Source of the DNA: Thermoflexus sp.
GTDB lineage: Bacteria > Chloroflexota > Anaerolineae > B4-G1 > SLSP01
Length of the DNA: 42,421 nt
NCBI GenBank assembly: GCA_020722365.1
Contig: DYKY01000004.1
Coordinates: forward strand, 1-42,421
Direction: 5' to 3'
A model generated the notes under the pieces. The model ran no database searches and had not been told where the DNA came from. It saw only the letters and a list, made by a program, of their open reading frames with translations. Shown here one piece after another: positions 1-7,210 of the stretch (the stretch's first letter is position 1; each line of letters begins with the position of its first letter). The translations under genes were made by a program, and so were the position numbers.

Positions 1-859
1 GGGGGTTACCCCCGGAGCGCGACTGGACCACCACGATCAAGTCAGGTTCGCTATTGTCATACCGGCGAGCAAAACCGGCGGCCTCCATTGCGTCAGCGTC
101 GGCCTCCGGGTCGTAGACGGTGTACATGAACCGGGTGTTGGCTGGATGCGCATTGCCCGCCTCGATCAAGGCCTTGGTTGCCCGAATCATCCACCAGGCT
201 TCGGGAGACTTGTAGGGCGCGTAGGCGGCCTCGTAGGTGGTCGGTGCGCTGTTGAAGCGCCGCCGGTACTCGGCCTGCCCGCGTTCGGTGAGGGTGTAGC
301 TGGTGTCGCCGACGTACCCGGTGAGATACCGTGGCACGGGGATCTGTTCCGCGCGCAGCAGGCCCTTGTCCAGCAACTCGGCCAGGACGTGTTTCGCGCT
401 GCCAACTGCCTTGCCGGTGTGTTGCGCCCACAGTGCGCGGGCTTCGTTGGCCACCACCGTCATCCCTAGCACATACAAGAGCTTGACCGCGTCGCCGGAA
501 AGGTCTACGCCCTGTTCCGCGAGAACCGGGCCTGTGGGGGATGTCGAAGCGACTTCTTCCTCGGTCTGCGCATTTTTGACGCGGAATATTTCCTTTGGGT
601 CGCTGTCGTACAGGTGGTGCGCGTACAGGTACTCCCCCGCTTCGGTGATACTCATCTGCGCCCCTATCGCCCGGGCGAACAGGTCAGGAAACAGCACCAG
701 GAGGTACTGTTGCAGGATAGCTTCGGCGCGGTGGCGCGCGCGCACGCTCGCCGCACTGTGCATTTGACTGCTCAAGTAGCGGCCTTGCAGCACGCTCATT
801 TCCATTGCGTGTTTGGCTTGCAGTTTCTCGATATCGAGCTGCGCTGTGGTGTTACTCAC
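1..859 (-). CDS. Winged-helix DNA-binding protein, replication-relaxation-like (3' end beyond window)
   Basis: An open frame runs on the minus strand from a GTG at 859 off the left edge, giving 286 visible residues with no stop. Residues 8-70 are predicted helical. Residues about 122-200 look like a winged helix: a helix with LLYVLG, a recognition-like stretch with KHVLAELLDKGLL, then a wing ending in SYTLTERG. This order resembles the replication-relaxation / MarR-like proteins of plasmids and integrative elements. A later EPDLIVVV segment (271-278) could be a beta strand of a nuclease-like fold, which is speculative. The GTG overlaps the stop of the upstream gene by 8 bases (GTGAGTAA), suggesting translational coupling. 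The family call is a weak inference; that it is a coding frame is well supported by continuous protein-like composition. Confidence 0.6.
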   Translation of the reverse strand, partial: MSNTTAQLDIEKLQAKHAMEMSVLQGRYLSSQMHSAASVRARHRAEAILQQYLLVLFPDLFARAIGAQMSITEAGEYLYAHHLYDSDPKEIFRVKNAQTEEEVASTSPTGPVLAEQGVDLSGDAVKLLYVLGMTVVANEARALWAQHTGKAVGSAKHVLAELLDKGLLRAEQIPVPRYLTGYVGDTSYTLTERGQAEYRRRFNSAPTTYEAAYAPYKSPEAWWMIRATKALIEAGNAHPANTRFMYTVYDPEADADAMEAAGFARRYDNSEPDLIVVVQSRSGGNP

Positions 860-1376
860 GCCACACCTCCCGGCACGCCGGATACGTGAGGCCGGCGATG
901 CCCGCCCGCAGGTCGCCCAGCGCCAACCGGACTAACGCCAGGGACGCCTGCGCTTCCACCAAAGCCTGACCGTCGTTGTTGCCGTAGAAGGCCAACAACT
1001 GCTCAGCGGCGTAGGCGTAGGTGTCTATCGTTTGCTGCATTGTCAAGGCCAGCAAGCTGTATTCCGCCGGCGCTTCGGGCAGCGTCAAGGTGTTCAGCCT
1101 GGCATCCGCCTGGCCGACCTGTTCCGCCAACCGGAACGCCGCGCCGGTAGACTGCGGTTGTGGCCCACGTGCAATGACGTCCAGGCCGTTGCCGATTTCC
1201 TCCACGGTATCCGCCCAGTGCGTGACCGCCGTGAGAAAGCGCTGTTGTCGTAGCCGGTACAGCGACAGTACCACCGGCGCGCCAAAGCTGTCACACGGCG
1301 CGGCCGCATAGCCCACGCCGAGCGGTAACCCTATCACGGCCAGGGTCAGGCCGATGATGATGAAGTGTTTGTGCAT
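852..1376 (-). CDS. Hypothetical secreted protein, 174 aa
   Basis: I do not recognise the family. The ATG at 1376 is preceded by AAGGAG with 9 bases of spacing; the longer frame starting at a TTG would place that site inside the gene. The N-terminus has two His/Lys-rich residues pairs and then a hydrophobic stretch IIIGLTLAVIGLPLGVG ending in AAA, a typical Sec signal peptide. The mature part is alanine- and leucine-rich and mostly helical, with one cysteine near the mature N-terminus and another near the C-terminus. It is followed with an 8-base overlap by the winged-helix gene and preceded by the 140-aa gene in the same direction, so it is likely in one operon. It is presumably a periplasmic or cell-surface helical protein. 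Confidence 0.6.
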   Translation of the reverse strand: MHKHFIIIGLTLAVIGLPLGVGYAAAPCDSFGAPVVLSLYRLRQQRFLTAVTHWADTVEEIGNGLDVIARGPQPQSTGAAFRLAEQVGQADARLNTLTLPEAPAEYSLLALTMQQTIDTYAYAAEQLLAFYGNNDGQALVEAQASLALVRLALGDLRAGIAGLTYPACREVWRE

Positions 1377-1518
1377 CTTGTTTATCTCCTTCAAATTGAT
1401 GTTGTTTGTCGTTAGCTTTCTTGATTCTGCTATGTACTACAGGTACAATGTGCTGCGTTCGTCCGCTGCTTTGGCGGCGCTCGTATGGTTTTCTTTTTTC
1501 TGGCCACGATGTTCATCC

Positions 1519-1941
1519 TTAAAGCTCCGGCGCGACTTGCACCGTATGCACGGCGATGCCGCGCGGCGCACACTCCCCCTGGATGACGACCCGGCGCTGC
1601 ACCAGGGCACGCAACGCCTTCTCCACCCTGGGGGAAGCCGCGATAAGCGGCACCGCGCCCACGCCGTCCAAGGCTAGCCACAATGTCTTGGTCCGGGGCG
1701 GCGCGCTGACGATGCCGCGTAACAGCAACAAATCGCTCTCGGCGCACAGGTGGACCACACCCTGGGCATCTACTTCGGGCAACGTCCCTTGCCAGGGTGC
1801 CACCGTGACCAGGCGCACGTCGCCGATGCGCTGGCTATGCACACGCAACTTGTGTTTCCCTTCGGGCAGCCGCACCTTGCGCGGGTCTGCCCCGGCGAGC
1901 GCCATCAGGTGGCGCACGACGGTGTTGAGTTCGTAAGACAT
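1519..1941 (-). CDS. Hypothetical protein, 140 aa
   Basis: The ATG at 1941 is chosen because CCTGGAGGT lies 6 bases before it; the same frame is open much further upstream but that part (1942-2280) is not protein-like. The product begins MSYELNTVVRHLMALAG and then has alternating basic and hydrophobic stretches (KHKLRVHSQRIGDVRLVTVAP, in pieces) that suggest a small mixed alpha/beta fold. There is no signal peptide or membrane segment and no motif I know. It is in line with the other minus-strand genes of the cluster, 142 bases upstream of the secreted protein. An alternative start is ATG 2280, which has AGGAG before it and would give 253 aa. Confidence 0.55.
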   Translation of the reverse strand: MSYELNTVVRHLMALAGADPRKVRLPEGKHKLRVHSQRIGDVRLVTVAPWQGTLPEVDAQGVVHLCAESDLLLLRGIVSAPPRTKTLWLALDGVGAVPLIAASPRVEKALRALVQRRVVIQGECAPRGIAVHTVQVAPEL

Positions 1942-2297
1942 TGGTTTACCTCCAGGAAAAACAGGGCTGTACAGGGTAAAAAAACGGCTCCGGTATGACG
2001 AAAAAACGGACAGTTTGGCGTTTCCGCCATACCGTAACGGTGTAAACAGCGAATTTGCGACGACGGTAGCTCCCGGAACACCCCCAAGTGCTGTACCAGG
2101 GCCAAAACAGGGTAGATGCGGGGTAAAACCCCCCGCAAAACCCTGTCTGACGTCGCCAAAACCAGGATTGAGCAACGATTTCGACCTTGACGGTATGAGG
2201 GGAAAACGACACTTTTTTTCCCTACCATGTCTTTTTCCTTCATACCGGAAACGGCGTGTTGATGGGAACTGTTGTTGCATCGCCTTCTCCTGCGTGT
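1942..2297. other. Intergenic region rich in inverted repeats
   Basis: This stretch has no convincing gene. It contains CGGTATG at 1991-1997 with CATACCG at 2028-2034, and CGGTATGA at 2191-2198 with TCATACCG at 2240-2247. Inside the second pair lie AGGGGAAAA and TTTTTTCCCT, which can also pair. Between the two pairs is a compound hairpin (2107-2146). The signal AACAGGG recurs near 1957, 1969 and 2105. Such a layout can be an origin, a transfer origin, a set of operators or a small mobile remnant; the sequence alone does not decide. Confidence 0.5.
2107..2146. repeat. Compound inverted repeat (hairpin)
   Basis: ACAGGGT (2107-2113) pairs with ACCCTGT (2140-2146), and inside it GCGGGG (2118-2123) pairs with CCCCGC (2131-2136) around a TAAAA-type loop. 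Total pairing is 13 bp with a 4-nt/3-nt internal loop. It is not followed by a T-run on either strand, so it is not an ordinary intrinsic terminator. Confidence 0.6.
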
Positions 2298-2876
2298 CTA
2301 TGCTTGGGTCAGGAACGTCCATTGGGCTTGCGCCTGCTTTCTCAAGGCGCGTTCGGGCAGCTCCGGTGTGGGCTGTGCGTGAATGACCACCGTCTCCATT
2401 CCCCAACCGCGTACCACCGCAGCGACCAAGGGCAGCGCCTCGGCGTGGAATGTGCTGATGCAGCCCTGGCGGTCGTAGAGGGGCGCGTAGGGATAACCCT
2501 TGAACTCCGCGCTGCCGCCGGGCCGCAGATCGAACACGGCCAGGCGGCCTCGATTCCGGCGACTCTTGAGCAGCCGGGACGCGGTGCAGAATTCCGTGCT
2601 GGCCTCCTCGTCTGGCGGCCCCACCAGACTCCGCAGCAAGTCCAGGAGGTTCCATACCCCGTCGGGCAGCAGACACGTCAGCACGAGCTGCGCCACCGGG
2701 CCGAACGTCAGGCTCAGCAGGGCTTCGGGATTTTTGTTCCCGGCCGCCAACGCTTCGAGGGCGGGGAGCACACACTGGAAGGCCAACTCGAAGTAGGCGT
2801 CATTGATGCGCCATTCCAGGGGCAAGTGCGCCGTCAGTTCAGCGGTCGTCAATTCGCGCGCTTCACTCATATACAT
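2298..2876 (-). CDS. Hypothetical protein, 192 aa
   Basis: I do not recognise this family. The start is the ATG at 2876, with AAGGAG 11 bases upstream; a second in-frame ATG two codons later is less well placed. The product has no signal peptide. Residues about 25-90 are hydrophobic helices (ALEALAAG, VAQLVLTCLLPDGVWNLLDLL), followed by a basic patch with KSRRNRGRL and a C-terminal alpha/beta part ending in a helix with RALRKQAQAQ. It starts 15 bases after the stop of the upstream exported protein, so the two are almost certainly co-transcribed. It is most likely a cytoplasmic partner of the same system. Confidence 0.6.
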   Translation of the reverse strand: MYMSEARELTTAELTAHLPLEWRINDAYFELAFQCVLPALEALAAGNKNPEALLSLTFGPVAQLVLTCLLPDGVWNLLDLLRSLVGPPDEEASTEFCTASRLLKSRRNRGRLAVFDLRPGGSAEFKGYPYAPLYDRQGCISTFHAEALPLVAAVVRGWGMETVVIHAQPTPELPERALRKQAQAQWTFLTQA

Positions 2877-2891
2877 TGGCCACTCATCTCC

Positions 2892-3509
2892 TTACCACCC
2901 CGGCCCCGTTGGGCCAGGACTGCTGAAGGTGGGCATTGGCTGTGGCGTGGGGCATATCCCCGGCCAGACCACGGCCAGGTAGGGTTCTTCGCCGCGCCAG
3001 ACGACGGCGACACCCACATCGGTGGCGCTGTCCAGGCCGGGATACTTCGCAGTCGCCAGTGAGTCGCGTCGTGGGCTATTCACGAGGTAGCAGTCCGTGT
3101 TCTCCGGGCAGGGGTTACAGCCGGGCCAGTAGAACAGCCACGCTCCGGTAGCTGGCCCTACAGCGTACCGCAGGCCGTACCAGCGTGGCCAGGTCTGTGC
3201 AGAACGTAGCTTGGGCGCTTCCCCGGCCAGGTAGTAGGCCCAGTCTTCCAGATCGGGATCGGGCGCGGCTTGGAGACCGTGCTGTTCCCGTAACCAGTCA
3301 ATGAAGGTCGCGCGGGTGATGGCCTCGTCGCCTTCTGTATCGACGTCGATGGGCATTGCGACTGGCGTGGGAGTTGGCGTTGCCAGCCACATCCGGACTT
3401 CTTCACGGGCAACGTAGAATAGCGGAACCAGGCAACAATGATAGAGCGCCAGCAAGCCGAATGCCGATAGCCAGGCTAATGGTTGGGAGAGAGGCTTACG
3501 CGGTTTCAT
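2892..3509 (-). CDS. Hypothetical membrane-anchored exported protein, 205 aa
   Basis: The ATG at 3509 opens a protein with a basic N-terminus (MKPRKP), one hydrophobic segment at residues about 10-33 containing two adjacent cysteines, and then a TPTPTP linker. This is the layout of a signal-anchored surface protein. The exposed domain has a WAYYLAG motif and a small cysteine cluster CNPCPENTDC that could form disulfides or bind a metal. The C-terminus is rich in proline and glycine. The family is unknown to me. Its spacing to its neighbours (34 bases before, 15 after) indicates an operon with the small gene at 3544-3702 and the 192-aa gene. Confidence 0.6.
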   Translation of the reverse strand: MKPRKPLSQPLAWLSAFGLLALYHCCLVPLFYVAREEVRMWLATPTPTPVAMPIDVDTEGDEAITRATFIDWLREQHGLQAAPDPDLEDWAYYLAGEAPKLRSAQTWPRWYGLRYAVGPATGAWLFYWPGCNPCPENTDCYLVNSPRRDSLATAKYPGLDSATDVGVAVVWRGEEPYLAVVWPGICPTPQPMPTFSSPGPTGPGW

Positions 3510-3543
3510 TCGTAGATCTACTCTCCCGTTTTGGTGGCTTTCT

Positions 3544-3702
3544 CTACTTGCGTATCAGCAATACCTGAAGGTGTTGATGTAGCATATATGGACTGTTCCT
3601 GATTTGCCTGTCGTGTAGACGTTCGCGACGCTTACGCAGCAGGAAGATGTAAACTTTCTCTAATGCTTTGTCGGCTTCTGGCGTCAGTTCTCTATCTGTC
3701 AT
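3544..3702 (-). CDS. Small basic helical protein, 52 aa
   Basis: This short frame begins at ATG 3702, with GAGGT 8 bases upstream, and ends at TAG 3546-3544. The product starts MTDRELTPEADKALEKV and contains FLLRKRRERL, so it is predicted to be an amphipathic, strongly basic helix. It is 34 bases upstream of the exported 205-aa gene on the same strand and would be the first gene of the cluster. Its size and lack of a known motif leave doubt; the ribosome binding site, position and helical composition favour a real gene. Confidence 0.45.
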   Translation of the reverse strand: MTDRELTPEADKALEKVYIFLLRKRRERLHDRQIRNSPYMLHQHLQVLLIRK

Positions 3703-4037
3703 TTTTCTGTACCTCGCAATGATTAAGATTTTGTCTTTGTGCTAATGGGTCCGCACCAACAGTCTCTATGTTAAGCGAGGTCGTATCAAATGATTGTTGG
3801 AAACCTTAGTAATTTTTCCTCACTCTGGCGAGAATTTTTCCTGTCGTGTTTCGTGTTCGAAAAACCCGCTCTTTGAGCATTTCATCCAACCATACAACAG
3901 TGAGTAGCTATTCTGTTAGAGTTCTTTGGTGTTGTTTGATTCGTATTTCGGAATAAAATGTGAGTGCGCTGTAAAAGGAATTCTGGTTGGTATCTACGAG
4001 CTAGTCCATATCCGCAATGAGGTAGTGGAGAGGAACT
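3703..4037. other. AT-rich divergent intergenic region
   Basis: No gene is seen in this 335-bp stretch between the leftward cluster and the rightward YdjM-type gene. It is visibly richer in A and T than the surroundings. AATTTTTCCT occurs twice near 3813 and 3834. ACCTCGC (3711-3717) is inverted as GCGAGGT (3775-3781). The promoter of the rightward gene is annotated separately; a clear promoter for the leftward genes could not be picked. Confidence 0.5.
3932..3959 (+). promoter_or_regulatory. Candidate sigma70 promoter of the YdjM-type gene
   Basis: TTGTTT (3932-3937) and TAAAAT (3954-3959) are separated by 16 bases. They stand 78 bases upstream of the ATG at 4038, in the AT-rich spacer. Confidence 0.45.
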
Positions 4038-5072
4038 ATGAAAGGTATTTCTCATTTCATCACAGGTGTAGCGATTGCCACTTTCTTTCCTGAGGTGGTG
4101 CGGCAGGCTGAATTAGGGGGACTGCTGCCAATGTTAGGAGGGATCGGGGGCATCTTACCTGATACGATAGACTTCAAGATTGCCAGATATTGGGAAAGAT
4201 TTGATCTCTCTATCGATCCCGGCCTGGAACCCGATGCAGAAAAGATCGCCGATGCTCTCGTCGCGGCAATGCGCCAGGCTTACGAGACCGGCAAGGATGT
4301 CAACCTCGTCGCCCATACGATCCGTGTAGGGGCCGATCTCTGGCGCGAGTATGCCATCCGCTTTATCCCCGACAGCGACGAAATCGCCGTACGCATCGGG
4401 CCGTTGGTCAACACCGGACAGGTCCCCCTTGCCGGAAGTGAGCCAGAAGATGCAGTGGAAGTCCGTCGCAAGGTCGGTGTGCCCGTGCGGAATACCTATA
4501 GTGAAGAGTACAAGGTCAACATCTTCTCCGGCCCGACGTTCCGCTTTGCGCGGGAGAACGACCAAGTACGTGTGCATTTTCTGGATTGGCATCATCGCTG
4601 GACACACAGCTTGATCCTGGCGATAGGTGTGGGATTGGTGATGGGGCTGTTGGTTGGGTTATTCACCGGCAACTGGGTCACCGCCCAATGGGGTGCGTTA
4701 GTGACATGGTTGGGGTACAGCGGACATATACTTGAAGATCAAATAGGCCATATGGGGAGCAATCTCTTTTGGCCTTTGACAAAGAAGCGCATCCCTGGCC
4801 CTGGACTGATCCACGCCAGCGATGCGCTCCCCAATTTCCTGACAGTGTGGACATCTGTAGCTTTGATCCTCTATAACCTGGATCGGTTTTCTGGAAACAC
4901 GCGTCTGTTGCCCGCGAACTACCTCCTGGTCATGGTGGCTGTGCCTTGGCTTGTCCTTGGTGGCATCTATGTTCTAGGCAAAACCCGAAAAGTACATTTA
5001 CAGCCTTCCGCAGAAAGCGTACGTCAATCGGAGCAGATTGCAGAAGCGACTCCTTTTGAACCTGCTACATGA
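4038..5072 (+). CDS. Membrane-bound metal-dependent hydrolase, YdjM/DUF457-like
   Basis: The 344-aa product matches the YdjM/LexA-regulated membrane hydrolase pattern: HFITG at 6-10, PD at 41-42, WHHRWTHS at 184-191, and GHILED at 229-234. The His and Asp residues are the expected metal ligands. Membrane helices lie at about 191-212, 214-230, 268-282 and 303-327. A soluble insertion (about 55-180) makes it longer than the ~200-aa typical members. GGAGAGGA precedes the ATG. The substrate of the family is not firmly known; members are often called phospholipase-C-like or metal-dependent hydrolases. A truncated copy follows directly. Confidence 0.75.
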   Translation: MKGISHFITGVAIATFFPEVVRQAELGGLLPMLGGIGGILPDTIDFKIARYWERFDLSIDPGLEPDAEKIADALVAAMRQAYETGKDVNLVAHTIRVGADLWREYAIRFIPDSDEIAVRIGPLVNTGQVPLAGSEPEDAVEVRRKVGVPVRNTYSEEYKVNIFSGPTFRFARENDQVRVHFLDWHHRWTHSLILAIGVGLVMGLLVGLFTGNWVTAQWGALVTWLGYSGHILEDQIGHMGSNLFWPLTKKRIPGPGLIHASDALPNFLTVWTSVALILYNLDRFSGNTRLLPANYLLVMVAVPWLVLGGIYVLGKTRKVHLQPSAESVRQSEQIAEATPFEPAT

Positions 5073-5197
5073 TGAAAGAGATGTCAACGACCTGAAGGGT
5101 TAATGTTTCACCGCGAGTACTTCTGGACTCATCCGTTGGTATCTGTGCGGGATGACCAGGCGGGCAGTTAGGGTGATAGAGTTTTTGGGACGGCTCT

Positions 5198-6085
5198 GCG
5201 CGGTATTGGGAGAGGTTCGACGTCGAGATCGATCCCGGGCTTGCGCCTGACGCAGAAAAGATCGCCGATGCGCTCGTCGCGGCGATGCGCGGGGCTTACG
5301 AGAGCGGCAAGGACTGCAATGTCATTGCCCACACCATCCGCGTGGGGGCCGATCTCTGGCGCGAGTATGCCATCCGCTTCATCCCCGACAGCGACAAAAT
5401 CGCCGTGCGCATCGGGCCGTTGGTCAACACCGGGCAAGTGCCCCTTGCCGGGAGTGAGCCGGAAGGCGCAGCGGAAGTCCGTCGTAAGGTCGGCGTGCCC
5501 GTGCGGAACACCTATAGTGAAGAGTACAAGGTCAACATCTTCTCCGGGCCGACGTTCCGCTTTGCGCGGGAAGGTGACCAGGTGCGCGTGCATTTCCTGG
5601 ATTGGCACCACCGCTGGACACATAGCCTGCTCCTCGCCGTGGCGGTCGGCGCGGTGATGGGGGTGTTGGTGGGGCTGCTCACCGGCAATTGGACTACTGC
5701 ATGGTGGGGCGGGCTGGTGACGGGCTTGGGCTTCGCCGGACACGTGCTCGAAGACCAGTTGGGCCACATGGGAAGTAACCTCTTCTGGCCACTCACGCAC
5801 AAGCGCATTCCCGGCCCCGGCCTGATCCATGCCAGCGACGCGATTCCCAATTCCCTCACGGTGTGGACATCCGTGGCGCTGATCCTCTTCAACCTGGATC
5901 GGTTTTCCGGCGTGGCGCGCTTGCTGCCGTCTAGCTACTTGCTTTTGGCAGTCGGATTGCCGTGGCTGATTCTCGGCGGCGTGTACTTCCTGGGACAGTC
6001 CCGTAAGGCGCATCCCCAACCTTCCCGGGAAAGCATACGCCAGGAGGAACGTATCGCCGAAGCCAGCCCGGTCGAGATGACCTGA
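5198..6085 (+). pseudogene. 5'-truncated second copy of the YdjM-type hydrolase
   Basis: From ARYWERFD (codon at 5198) to the stop at 6083-6085 the translation aligns almost end to end with residues 49-338 of the preceding gene, including the WHHRWTHS motif and the membrane helices. The first ~48 codons are missing, with the family's N-terminal His and PD ligands. An in-frame TAG lies at 5177-5179, and the first ATG (5285) has no ribosome binding site. The copy has diverged at many third positions and is richer in G and C, so the duplication is not recent. It is either a decaying paralogue or the leftover of recombination between two copies. A short product from ATG 5285 (266 aa) cannot be excluded. 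Confidence 0.7.
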
Positions 6086-6106
6086 TGCACAAAAATGTGG
6101 TATAAT
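6077..6106 (+). promoter_or_regulatory. Extended -10 promoter of the LysM lipoprotein gene
   Basis: GTGGTATAAT gives an extended -10 (TGG then TATAAT at 6101-6106). A weak -35 ATGACC is at 6077-6082. The expected transcription start (about 6112-6115) falls on or just before the GTG start codon at 6115. Confidence 0.65.
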
Positions 6107-6114
6107 CTCTTCTT

Positions 6115-7137
6115 GTGAGAAAGGTTTGCGCATCGCCTGTGCCCTGGAGCGCCAGAGTAGCGTTGCTCCTGGTTTTCGTGTTGACGACCGCTTGTCAGGC
6201 TATTGTAACGCCTCCGCCCACCGCGACGCCTCCGCCCACCACGACGCCTACCCTGCGGACAACCGCAGTGTTGTCGCCGAGCGGTTTTCTTACGCCCATC
6301 CCGCCTACGGCGACGTTGACGCCTACGCCATCTCCTACCCCGGTGGTGCATATCGTGGTGCAGGGGGATACGCTTTTCGGTATCGCTCTCGAATACGGCG
6401 TCAGTATGGATGCGCTGGTGCAAGCGAACGGTCTGGATGTGAACCAATACTTGAGCATTGGACAAGTCCTGGTCATCCCGATGGCAACGGAGGAAGAGGG
6501 CGGTGAGTTGGGCATGGTTGCACCGGTGGGACACATGATTCTGGCAACCCCGACGCCCTTGCCTTTGGAAATCGTAGGGGCGACGTTGTACCAGACGCCT
6601 GTGGATGGCGTGTGGTGTATGGGTGAGGTCGCCAATACCACCGACGGCCCGATCACCAACATCCAGGTGCAGGTGACGCTGGTCACTGCCGATGGCATTC
6701 CATTACAGGCGAGCACGGCTTTGGCGGCTGCCGATTATCTCGCGCCGGGTGCGCGCGCGCCCTTTGCCGTGTTGTTCAAAGCGCCGCCCACCGGCTATGC
6801 CGACATTCGGGTCAATTTGTTGCGGGGTGAAGCGGTGAGCGCCATCACCGCGAGTTTCGTCCCCTTGGATGTCGTCCAGCCTACCGGCGCTGTTTCCGGT
6901 CCACAGTATCGGGTTGCCGGGTTGCTGGTCAACAATAGCGGCGTTGCCGTAAACCGCATCGCCGTGGTGGTGACGCTCTATGATGTGGATGGCAAGGTCA
7001 TCGGTTACCGGCAAACCGTTCTCGACGATGAGATAGTTTTACCGGCAGGACAGAGCCAGGAGTTCAAGATTTTATTGATGCCGCAGGGGTTGGAGCCACC
7101 CGCTTCTTTTCAAGTTCTATCCTGGGGCGTGCGTTAG
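6115..7137 (+). CDS. LysM-domain lipoprotein with two FxLYD-like domains
   Basis: The 340-aa product has a basic N-terminus, a hydrophobic segment and the lipobox LTTAC (Cys27), so it should be lipidated and held on the cytoplasmic membrane. A long proline/threonine linker (about 33-76) spans part of the wall. One LysM repeat at about 79-122 (VQGDTLFGIA to GQVLVIP) would bind peptidoglycan. Two beta domains follow at about 155-235 and 255-338 (GEVANTTDGPITN, GLLVNNSGVAVNR), in the style of FxLYD domains. The GTG at 6115 is the start that keeps the signal sequence whole; there is no room for a ribosome binding site after the promoter, so the mRNA may be leaderless. The role is probably structural or adhesive in the envelope. 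Confidence 0.75.
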   Translation: MRKVCASPVPWSARVALLLVFVLTTACQAIVTPPPTATPPPTTTPTLRTTAVLSPSGFLTPIPPTATLTPTPSPTPVVHIVVQGDTLFGIALEYGVSMDALVQANGLDVNQYLSIGQVLVIPMATEEEGGELGMVAPVGHMILATPTPLPLEIVGATLYQTPVDGVWCMGEVANTTDGPITNIQVQVTLVTADGIPLQASTALAAADYLAPGARAPFAVLFKAPPTGYADIRVNLLRGEAVSAITASFVPLDVVQPTGAVSGPQYRVAGLLVNNSGVAVNRIAVVVTLYDVDGKVIGYRQTVLDDEIVLPAGQSQEFKILLMPQGLEPPASFQVLSWGVR

Positions 7138-7143
7138 CGTCCA

Positions 7144-7195
7144 ACTATTCGACTAATGACTATCAAACTATTTGACTAACGCCTACCAGACTATT
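7144..7195. repeat. Short tandem ACTATT-type repeats
   Basis: Six copies of ACTAWY (ACTATT, ACTAAT, ACTATC, ACTATT, ACTAAC, ACTATT) start at 7144, 7152, 7159, 7167, 7175 and 7190, most at 7-8-base steps. They fill the spacer before plsC. Two copies of the same unit at an 8-base step occur on the other strand at the window end (42408-42421). Confidence 0.6.
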
Positions 7196-7210
7196 TTTGA
7201 GGGGGTATTT

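Noticed and set aside
1519-2775. Long open frame (418 aa) over 1519-2775, minus strand
   Set aside because: Its first part is the other-frame shadow of the 192-aa gene and the middle (1942-2280) is repeat-rich and not protein-like. Only the last 140 codons, with their own ribosome binding site, were kept.
3711-3781. ACCTCGC/GCGAGGT inverted repeat as a regulatory element of the leftward cluster
   Set aside because: Only 7 bp with a 57-base gap; such a pair can arise by chance and no promoter fits it.
5168-6133. 321-aa open frame opposite the truncated hydrolase copy
   Set aside because: Its composition is the complement of the YdjM-type sequence, and the same frame is only partly open opposite the first copy.
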